This document shows, piece after piece, positions 1 through 5,114 of a DNA stretch of 10,720 bases (positions are counted from its first letter, which is position 1; every line of letters begins with the position of its first letter). The stretch covers positions 1-10,720 of the forward strand of contig JAJNBO010000104.1 of assembly GCA_021156245.1 (NCBI GenBank). Reading direction: 5' to 3'. The notes under the pieces were generated by a model. That model searched no databases. It was given only the letters and a program-made list of their open reading frames with translations, and was not told where the DNA came from. Both the position numbers and the translations under genes were made by a program. The stretch comes from Ramlibacter sp. (GTDB lineage: Bacteria; Pseudomonadota; Gammaproteobacteria; Burkholderiales; Burkholderiaceae_C).

Positions 1-716
1 ACCTTGGCGCCGCCATTCACGGCGCCGAGCACGTTCTCCGCCGGGACTTCGACGTTCTGGAACACCAGTTCGCCGGTGTGGCTGCCGCGCATGCCGAGCT
101 TGTCCAGCTTCTGCGCGATGGAGAAGCCCTTCATGGTCTTCTCGATCAGGAAAGCGGTGACACCGCGCGCACCGAGTTCGGGCTCCGTCTTGGCGTACAC
201 CACCAGCGTGTCGGCATCCGGCCCGTTGGTGATCCAGAACTTGCTGCCGTTCAGGACGTAGTAGCCGCCCTTGTCCTCGGCCTTCAGCTTCATGGAGATC
301 ACGTCGCTGCCCGCGCCCGCTTCGCTCATGGCCAGCGCGCCGACGTGCTCGCCGGAGATCAGTTTGGGCAGGTACTTCTTCTTCTGCGCCTCGCTGCCAT
401 TGCGCTTGATCTGGTTGACGCACAGGTTGCTGTGCGCCCCGTAGGACAGGCCCACCGCGGCGGAGGCGCGCGAGAGCTCCTCGATGGCGATCATGTGCGC
501 GAGATAGCCCATGTTGGCGCCGCCGTATTCCTCCGGCACCGTGATGCCGAGCACGCCGAGGTCGCCCATCTTGCGCCACAGGTCCATCGGGAACTGGTCG
601 GTGCGGTCGATCTCCGCCGCGCGCGGCGCGATCTCGGACTGCGCGAACGCCCGCACGGTGTCGCGCAGCGCCTCCAGGTCTTCGCCGAGGCCGAAGTTCA
701 GGCCGGGTAGCTGCAT
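1..716 (-). CDS. liuA: Isovaleryl-CoA dehydrogenase, C-terminal part outside window
   Basis: FAD-dependent acyl-CoA dehydrogenase that oxidises isovaleryl-CoA to 3-methylcrotonyl-CoA in leucine degradation. The frame is open from an ATG at 716 to the left edge, giving the first 238 residues of a protein usually near 390. It has an N-terminal helical acyl-CoA dehydrogenase domain (about 5-120). The family signature [13 protein letters not shown] lies at 129-141 and the FAD-binding FWITNG motif at 160-165. A beta-domain stretch, [14 protein letters not shown], is at 206-219. The catalytic glutamate expected near residue 250 falls beyond the edge and cannot be checked. A strong Shine-Dalgarno (AAGGAGA on the minus strand, 721-727) sits 4 nt before the start. 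It follows the thioesterase gene after 20 nt and is probably co-transcribed with it and liuR. Assignment to isovaleryl rather than another short-chain substrate rests on overall sequence style and the liuR neighbour. The symbol ivd is a synonym. Confidence 0.9.
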   Translation of the reverse strand, partial: MQLPGLNFGLGEDLEALRDTVRAFAQSEIAPRAAEIDRTDQFPMDLWRKMGDLGVLGITVPEEYGGANMGYLAHMIAIEELSRASAAVGLSYGAHSNLCVNQIKRNGSEAQKKKYLPKLISGEHVGALAMSEAGAGSDVISMKLKAEDKGGYYVLNGSKFWITNGPDADTLVVYAKTEPELGARGVTAFLIEKTMKGFSIAQKLDKLGMRGSHTGELVFQNVEVPAENVLGAVNGGAK

Positions 717-736
717 GGTGTCTCCTTGTCTGTCTG

Positions 737-1198
737 CTAGTGCTTGATGTTGTCGCGGCCGGTGATCGTCATCATGGTGGCGTTCATCGTGGCGATCAGC
801 TTTTCCCGCCCTTCGTCGTTGGCATAGGCGCGCCCTTCGACCACGGTGATGGTGCGCCCCGGCTTGAGCACCGCCCCTTCGAGGCGGAAGCGCTGGCCCT
901 TCGCGGGCGCGAGCAGGTTGATCTTGAATTCGATCGTCAGCACGCCCGCGTCCGCCGGCATCAGCGTGGCCGCCGCGTAGCCGCAGGCCGAGTCGAGCGC
1001 CGTCGCCACCATGCCGGCGTGCAGGAAGCCGTGCTGCTGCGTGAGCCCCGGTTGCCAGGCCATCTCGATCACGGCCCGGCCGGGTGCCACCTCGCCGAGG
1101 GTCGCGCCGATGGTGTGCATGGCGCCCTGCTTGGCGAAACTGGCGCGCACGCGCTCGGCGAAGGCGGGGTCCTGCGGTTCGAAGCGCGTCGCGTCCAT
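737..1198 (-). CDS. PaaI-family hotdog-fold acyl-CoA thioesterase
   Basis: A 153-residue single-domain hotdog protein, the usual size for the PaaI/YdiI-like thioesterase family that hydrolyses acyl-CoA (often aryl- or short-chain CoA) to free acid and CoA in the cytoplasm. The family motif [18 protein letters not shown] is at 54-71, with H56, G57 and H60 in the active-site loop and D69 on the hot-dog helix as the likely acidic catalytic residue. The [14 protein letters not shown] strand (88-101) is also typical. The ATG at 1198 is supported by AAGGAC (minus strand, 1204-1209) spaced 5 nt. It lies 35 nt downstream of liuR, with a perfect 22-bp palindrome in between, and 20 nt upstream of the isovaleryl-CoA dehydrogenase. 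This suggests a role in branched-chain acyl-CoA metabolism, perhaps releasing CoA from accumulating intermediates. That role is inference; the substrate cannot be read from the sequence. Confidence 0.85.
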   Translation of the reverse strand: MDATRFEPQDPAFAERVRASFAKQGAMHTIGATLGEVAPGRAVIEMAWQPGLTQQHGFLHAGMVATALDSACGYAAATLMPADAGVLTIEFKINLLAPAKGQRFRLEGAVLKPGRTITVVEGRAYANDEGREKLIATMNATMMTITGRDNIKH

Positions 1199-1211
1199 GG
1201 CCTGTCCTTGG

Positions 1212-1233
1212 TTGACGTTTACGTAAACGTCAA
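1212..1233. promoter_or_regulatory. Probable LiuR operator 1 (perfect 22-bp palindrome)
   Basis: The left half TTGACGTTTAC (1212-1222) is followed immediately by its exact reverse complement (1223-1233), a perfect 11+11 inverted repeat with no spacer. It lies directly against the liuR stop codon (TAA, 1236-1234 on the minus strand) and 13 nt before the thioesterase start. It differs from the second site at 1710-1731 at only 2 of 22 positions. The core ACGTAAACGT resembles what I recall of the proteobacterial LiuR motif. On the minus strand a weak -10-like CATAAT (1233-1238) just upstream could make this an internal promoter. No good -35 goes with it, so the site may instead act as a roadblock or auxiliary operator. 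There is no T-run, so it is not an intrinsic terminator. Confidence 0.75.
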
Positions 1234-1653
1234 TTATGCCCTCACCTTTTCCTTGTCGACGCGCGCCAGCAGGGCCCGGGCTTCCTTCTCGTGGGTGCGC
1301 ACCTCGTCCAGGTTGGCCTGCAGTTCCGCCATCTGCTCCTCCAGCTGCTGCCGGTGCTGCGCCAGGATCGTCAGGAACTTGCGCAGCTGCGGGCCGGTGT
1401 CCCGCGGGCTGTCGTACATGTCGATGATGTCCTTGGCCTCGGTGAGCGAGAGTCCCAGCCGCTTGGCCCGCAGCGTCAGCTTCAGCCGCGTGCGGTCGCG
1501 CGGGCTGTAGATGCGGTTGCGCCCGCCCGGCCCGGTGCGTTCCGGCCGCAGCAGCCCCATGTCCTCGTAGAAGCGGATGGCGCGTGTCGTGAGGTCGAAC
1601 TCGCGGGCCAGGTCGCTGATGGTGTAAGTGGTCTGGAGGTGCGGAGCAGCCAT
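1234..1653 (-). CDS. liuR: MerR-family transcriptional regulator, LiuR-like
   Basis: A 139-residue MerR-type DNA-binding protein, likely the local regulator of branched-chain amino acid (leucine/isovalerate) degradation. The N-terminal winged helix-turn-helix spans about 10-78, with YTISDLAREFDLTTRAIRFYE (first part, 10-30), DMGLLRPER (31-39) and the wing RNRIYSPRD (45-53). A glutamine/leucine-rich coiled coil at about 88-133 is the dimerisation helix. The protein has no cysteine, which argues against a metal or redox sensor such as CueR or SoxR and fits LiuR. There is no effector domain; in this family acyl-CoA intermediates are thought to be the signal. It starts with an ATG at 1653 without a clear Shine-Dalgarno. 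A promoter and operator lie upstream at 1703-1731. Adjacent isovaleryl-CoA dehydrogenase and paired palindromes make LiuR the best reading. The exact effector is not visible. Confidence 0.85.
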   Translation of the reverse strand: MAAPHLQTTYTISDLAREFDLTTRAIRFYEDMGLLRPERTGPGGRNRIYSPRDRTRLKLTLRAKRLGLSLTEAKDIIDMYDSPRDTGPQLRKFLTILAQHRQQLEEQMAELQANLDEVRTHEKEARALLARVDKEKVRA

Positions 1654-1691
1654 GGTGACGCAGGGGGAAAGCGCGGGCCGGCGGCCCTGCC

Positions 1692-1697
1692 TACAAT
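1692..1697 (+). promoter_or_regulatory. Possible -10 box for the MBL hydrolase
   Basis: TACAAT on the plus strand is a good -10 hexamer match, placed about 50 nt before the hydrolase ATG. No recognisable -35 lies 16-18 bp upstream, so the call is weak. If correct, transcription would start near 1704 and operator 2 (1710-1731) would lie just downstream of the start, a position suited to repression. Confidence 0.3.
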
Positions 1698-1702
1698 GGG
1701 CG

Positions 1703-1731
1703 ATTACATCTGACGTTTACGTCAACGTCAA
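1703..1731 (-). promoter_or_regulatory. Sigma70-type promoter of liuR
   Basis: On the minus strand, TTGACG (1731-1726) matches the -35 consensus at 5 of 6 bases. After exactly 17 bases comes TGTAAT (1708-1703), a -10 box with 4 of 6 matches including the second T of the consensus end. Predicted transcription start is near 1696, giving a leader of about 43 nt to the liuR ATG. The 22-bp operator at 1710-1731 covers the -35 and the whole spacer, the usual position of a MerR-family dyad. The spacer is normal length rather than the stretched 19-20 bp seen at classical MerR-activated promoters. Confidence 0.6.
1710..1731. promoter_or_regulatory. Probable LiuR operator 2 in the divergent region
   Basis: A 22-bp imperfect palindrome that matches operator 1 (1212-1233) at 20 of 22 positions; the differences are C for T at the first base and C for A at base 14. 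It lies in the 88-bp gap between the divergent liuR and MBL hydrolase genes, over the liuR -35 and spacer and ending 10 nt before the hydrolase ATG at 1742. On the minus strand it reads TTGACGTTGACG at its start, a direct repeat of the half-site. Its position lets one bound dimer affect both divergent genes. Confidence 0.75.
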
Positions 1732-1741
1732 CTTGTCGCCC

Positions 1742-2812
1742 ATGAACCTCCTGGAACAAGAACTGCAGTACCCGCTGGGCGATACGCTTCCCGCGCCGGG
1801 AACCACCATCGAACTCGCGCCGGGGGTCCGCTGGATCCGGATGGCATTGCCCTTCGCCCTGGACCACATCAACCTCTGGCTGCTGCGCGACCGGCTGGAA
1901 GGCCGTGAAGGCTGGACGGTGGTCGACTGCTGCATCACCCGCGACGAGGCCAAGGCGCAGTGGGAGCAGGTGTTCGCCAACGAGCTGCAGGGCCTGCCGA
2001 TCCTGCGCGTGATCGTGACGCACATGCACCCCGACCACATCGGTCTGGCGCACTGGCTCTGCGAACGCTGGAGCACGCCCGAGCACGAGTGCCGGCTGTG
2101 GATCAGCGCCACGGACTACCACTCGGCGCTGATCGCTTCGCAGCGCACCACCAGCTTCGGCGGCGAAGGCACGGCGCGCTTCTTCGCCTCGCACGGGCTC
2201 CTGGATCCGGAGTCGCTGGAGAAGATCCGGGGCCGCTCCAGTTACTACAGCGGGATGGTTCCGGCCTTGCCGCCGCGGTTTCGCCGCATGCAGGACGGCG
2301 ACTTGGTGACCATCGGCGGCCATGGCTGGCGCTGCATCAGCGGGTTCGGCCACGCCCCCGAACACATCGCGCTGTACTGCGACGACCTGCACGTGATGAT
2401 CAGCGGCGACATGATGCTGCCCCGCATCTCCACCAACGTGAGCGTGTACGAGCTCGAGCCGGAGGCGAACTCGCTGGCGCAGTTCCTCGATTCCATCGAC
2501 AAGTTCGCCCCGCTGCCGGAGGACACCCTCGTGCTGCCGTCGCACGGCAAGCCGTTCCGCGGCCTGCATGCGCGCATCCGCCAGCTGCACGATCACCACC
2601 GGGATCGACTGGCCGAGGTGATGGAGGCCGCGCACGCGCGGCCGGTCTCGGCGCACGACGTGCTGCCGGTGCTGTTCAAGCGCAAGCTCGATCTGCACCA
2701 GACGACGTTTGCGATGGGCGAGTCGATCGCCCACCTGCATGCGCTGTGGCACGGCGGCAAGCTGCGCCGCGCGCGGGACGCGGAAGGCGTCTGGCGCTTC
2801 GCGCCGGCGTGA
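1742..2812 (+). CDS. MBL-fold metallohydrolase with C-terminal winged helix
   Basis: A 356-residue metallo-beta-lactamase-fold hydrolase. Metal-binding motif THMHPDH is at 93-99 (HxHxDH pattern), followed by GHAPEHIALY at 203-212 (H204 the next ligand), SGDMML at 221-226 (D223 the bridging aspartate) and PSHG at 266-269 (H268 the last ligand). All ligands for a dinuclear site are present. The C-terminal part (about 300-356) looks like the winged-helix extension found in LACTB2-like MBL proteins. The ATG at 1742 was chosen because the protein fold begins there; longer upstream starts would run through the operator and the liuR promoter. No clear Shine-Dalgarno precedes it. It is divergent from liuR and shares operator 2, so it is probably in the same regulon. 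Hydrolysis of an acyl thioester or ester is plausible, but the substrate is unknown. Confidence 0.85.
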   Translation: MNLLEQELQYPLGDTLPAPGTTIELAPGVRWIRMALPFALDHINLWLLRDRLEGREGWTVVDCCITRDEAKAQWEQVFANELQGLPILRVIVTHMHPDHIGLAHWLCERWSTPEHECRLWISATDYHSALIASQRTTSFGGEGTARFFASHGLLDPESLEKIRGRSSYYSGMVPALPPRFRRMQDGDLVTIGGHGWRCISGFGHAPEHIALYCDDLHVMISGDMMLPRISTNVSVYELEPEANSLAQFLDSIDKFAPLPEDTLVLPSHGKPFRGLHARIRQLHDHHRDRLAEVMEAAHARPVSAHDVLPVLFKRKLDLHQTTFAMGESIAHLHALWHGGKLRRARDAEGVWRFAPA

Positions 2813-3709
2813 TCACCAGGCGGGGATCGCCTCGTCCTTCAGCCTGGTGCGCAGCTCGGAGTAGTTCGGCACGACGGTGCGCACCGTCTCCCAGAACCGC
2901 GGGCTGTGGTCCATCACCCGCAGGTGGCTCAATTCGTGGGCCACGACGTAGTCGATCACCGGCAGGCCGAAATGCACCAGGCGCCAGTTCAGCCGGATGG
3001 AGCCGTCGCTGTGCGCCGTGCCCCACAGCGTGCCGGCGCTGGACAGCGTCAGCTTGCGCCATTGCACCTTGAGCTGCGGCGCATAGTGATCCAGGCGCTC
3101 GGCGAACAGCCGCTTGGCTTGCCGCATCAGCCACGCCTGCACGGCGTCGCGGATCTGCGAGGGTTGCGCGGTCTGCGGCAGGCCGAGGTGCAGCGTCAGG
3201 CGCGGCACGCCGGGCAAGGCCTCTCCATCGGTATTCAGCACGCCGGCGGCGTCGTTGCGCGGGTCGAGCACCACGATGACCGTCTCACCCAGATACGGAA
3301 ACGTGGCGCCGTCCTTCCATTCGATGCGCGCTGCTTCCAGCCTGTCCTGCCGCTCGCGCGCCGCTTCCAGCTTGCTGACGATCCAGCGGCTCTTCTCGCG
3401 CACCGCGCGGTCCACCTCGCCCAGCGTCACCCAGCGGGGCGCGCTGACCACCAGTCCTTCGGGACCGACGGCGAAGCCGATGTTCTTGCGCTTGGCGCGC
3501 CGGAATTCGTAGGCGACCAGGACCGCCCCGAGCAGCACCTCGCGGTTGGCGTCGGGATGGCGGAAGGCCTGGGGGAAAAGGACCTGCTCGAACGGCTCGC
3601 CGGGCGAGGAGATCAGTTCGGCGGTCGGAACCTGCGGGGGCGCCTTCGGCTTCGGCGTGGGTTTCGGCTCGTCGAACAGGTCGAGGAGGAGCTGAAACGG
3701 AGACTGCAT
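2813..3709 (-). CDS. YgjP-like (M48/DUF45) zinc metallopeptidase
   Basis: A 298-residue protein of the YgjP/DUF45 family of predicted zinc metalloproteases. The zincin motif HELSH (258-262) gives two histidine ligands and the catalytic E259, and MDHSPRFW (266-273) supplies the third ligand H268. The upstream core LSSAGTLWGTAHSDGSIRLN (222-241) and WRLVHFG (242-248) match the family's conserved block. The N-terminal 35 residues are proline/lysine-rich and look unstructured. No signal peptide or membrane segment is seen, so it is probably cytoplasmic. The ATG at 3709 has no obvious Shine-Dalgarno. It is the last gene of the minus-strand cluster, 43 nt after plsC. Its stop codon directly abuts that of the convergent MBL hydrolase (TGATCA, 2810-2815). 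The family's biological role is poorly known. Confidence 0.85.
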   Translation of the reverse strand: MQSPFQLLLDLFDEPKPTPKPKAPPQVPTAELISSPGEPFEQVLFPQAFRHPDANREVLLGAVLVAYEFRRAKRKNIGFAVGPEGLVVSAPRWVTLGEVDRAVREKSRWIVSKLEAARERQDRLEAARIEWKDGATFPYLGETVIVVLDPRNDAAGVLNTDGEALPGVPRLTLHLGLPQTAQPSQIRDAVQAWLMRQAKRLFAERLDHYAPQLKVQWRKLTLSSAGTLWGTAHSDGSIRLNWRLVHFGLPVIDYVVAHELSHLRVMDHSPRFWETVRTVVPNYSELRTRLKDEAIPAW

Positions 3710-3752
3710 GGGCCGCGATTTTAAGGGCGGCGGCCGTCGTCACGCCAGCGGT

Positions 3753-4517
3753 TTACTGCGGCGCGGCCTCGCGCGCGGAATCCTTGGCATACGCTTCGGG
3801 GTCGAGGCGACGCATCTCGCCCTCAATCCAGGCCTCCACCTCGCGCATCATTTCGTCGGGCGCCCGGCCTTCGCTCGGAATCGGCTTGCCGATGGACACG
3901 TCCACGATGCCGGCGCGCTTGATGAACGCCTTGCGCGGCCAGCACTTGGCGGAGCTCACCGCGATGGGGATCACCGGCGCGCCCGTCGCCACCGCCAGCC
4001 GCGTGCCGCCCGACTTGTACACGCCCTGCTCGCCCCGCGGGATGCGGGTGCCTTCGGGGAACATGATCACCCAGATGCCCTGTGCCAGCAGCCGCTTGCC
4101 CTGCTCCACCACCTTGTTGAAGGCTTGGGCGCGCTGGCTGCGGTCGATGTGGATCATGTCCATGCGGCCCATCGCCCAGCCGAAGAAAGGGATGTAGATC
4201 AGCTCGCGCTTGAACACGTAGGCCAGCGGATGCGGCATCAGCGTGGGCATCAGGAAGGTCTCCAGCGTCGACTGGTGCTTCACCAGCAGGATCGCCGGAC
4301 TGGTCTTGCCCTGCGGCAGGTTCTCCATGCCCGAGACGCGCACCTGCACGCCGCAGAGGATGCGCAGCGCGTCGATCTGCCAGGAGAGCCAGCGCGCGGC
4401 CTTCCAGTACATCTCTTCGCCACTGGCCCACAGGGACGCCAGGACCATCCAAACGCCCCAGGGGATGACGGTGACCAGCATCCAGAGCGCATGCAACAGG
4501 GAACGGAAGATTGCCAT
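3753..4517 (-). CDS. plsC: 1-acyl-sn-glycerol-3-phosphate acyltransferase
   Basis: Membrane acyltransferase that acylates lysophosphatidic acid to phosphatidic acid in phospholipid synthesis. It is 254 residues, normal for PlsC. A hydrophobic N-terminal membrane anchor covers about 7-30. Acyltransferase block I is KHQSTLETF (80-88), where H81 is the catalytic histidine and the acidic partner at the expected position is E86 (HX4E instead of the textbook HX4D). Block III is FPEGTR (153-158) and block IV is around VIPIAVSSAKCW (182-193). The ATG at 4517 was chosen because it starts the conserved anchor. The frame extends further upstream to 4736, but that part would overlap gmhB and has no family similarity. 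It lies 16 nt after gmhB and is probably in the same transcript. Confidence 0.9.
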   Translation of the reverse strand: MAIFRSLLHALWMLVTVIPWGVWMVLASLWASGEEMYWKAARWLSWQIDALRILCGVQVRVSGMENLPQGKTSPAILLVKHQSTLETFLMPTLMPHPLAYVFKRELIYIPFFGWAMGRMDMIHIDRSQRAQAFNKVVEQGKRLLAQGIWVIMFPEGTRIPRGEQGVYKSGGTRLAVATGAPVIPIAVSSAKCWPRKAFIKRAGIVDVSIGKPIPSEGRAPDEMMREVEAWIEGEMRRLDPEAYAKDSAREAAPQ

Positions 4518-4533
4518 GGGCGCGGAGTATCGC

Positions 4534-5100
4534 TCAGGCCGCGCGTGGCGCCGGCGCGCGCGCGGTGAGCCATTCGGCGAATGCGGCCAGGTCCTTGTGC
4601 ACGCGGGTGCCTGCCGGAAATTCTTCGGGCAGCGGCTTGCCGCGCAGCGCTTCACCCTTGCCGGTGAGCACCAGGTGCGGCTGGCAGCCGACCGCCGCGC
4701 CCGCCTGCAGGTCGCGCTGCGTGTCGCCCACGACATGCGCCGTCTTCAGGTCGACGCCGAAGCGCTCGCCGATCTGCTCGAACAGGCCGGGCGCCGGCTT
4801 GCGGCACTGGCAGCCCTCGTCCGGGCTGTGCGGGCAATAGAAGACGGCGTCGATGCGGCCGCCCAGCGCGCCGACCGACTTGTGCATCTTGGCGTGGATG
4901 GCATTGAGCGAGGCCACGTCGAACAGGCCCCGGCCCAGGCCGGACTGGTTGCTCGCCACCGCAACGTGCCAGCCGGCATGGTTCAGGCGGGCGATGGCTT
5001 CCAGCGCGCCGGGGAGCGGCTGCCACTCCTCCGGCGTCTTGATGAATTCGTCGCTGTCGACGTTGATGGTGCCGTCGCGGTCGAGGATGACGAGTTTCAT
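4534..5100 (-). CDS. gmhB: D-glycero-beta-D-manno-heptose 1,7-bisphosphate 7-phosphatase
   Basis: HAD-superfamily phosphatase that removes the 7-phosphate from heptose 1,7-bisphosphate on the way to ADP-heptose for the LPS inner core. It is 188 residues, typical for GmhB. HAD motif I is DRDGT (7-11; nucleophile D7, general acid D9). ASNQSG (49-54) is motif II. The GmhB zinc loop CPHSPDEGCQC (89-99) has C89, H91, C97 and C99. The lysine of motif III is in RKPAPG (100-105, K101), and motif IV is GDTQRD (125-130). The C-terminal tail (about 183-188) is alanine/arginine-rich. The start is 14 nt after the glyS stop, with only a weak Shine-Dalgarno, so translation is probably coupled. The presence of the zinc loop separates it from histidinol phosphatases without one. 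Confidence 0.92.
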   Translation of the reverse strand: MKLVILDRDGTINVDSDEFIKTPEEWQPLPGALEAIARLNHAGWHVAVASNQSGLGRGLFDVASLNAIHAKMHKSVGALGGRIDAVFYCPHSPDEGCQCRKPAPGLFEQIGERFGVDLKTAHVVGDTQRDLQAGAAVGCQPHLVLTGKGEALRGKPLPEEFPAGTRVHKDLAAFAEWLTARAPAPRAA

Positions 5101-5114
5101 GATGCGCTCGCTGG

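Noticed and set aside
78..710. A plus-strand open frame antisense to the isovaleryl-CoA dehydrogenase.
   Set aside because: The minus-strand frame carries the acyl-CoA dehydrogenase signature and a strong Shine-Dalgarno; the plus-strand translation is unrecognisable.
1212..1233. The perfect palindrome read as an intrinsic terminator of liuR.
   Set aside because: It has no loop, is AT-rich at the arms and has no T-run after it. Its near-copy in a promoter region points to a protein-binding site.
1628..1741. A 38-codon N-terminal extension of the MBL hydrolase from an upstream GTG.
   Set aside because: It would run through the divergent promoter and operator and has no similarity to an MBL fold; the ATG at 1742 begins the conserved protein.
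4518..4736. A 73-codon N-terminal extension of PlsC.
   Set aside because: It overlaps the gmhB coding sequence in another frame, is arginine-rich nonsense, and PlsC normally begins at its hydrophobic anchor (ATG at 4517).
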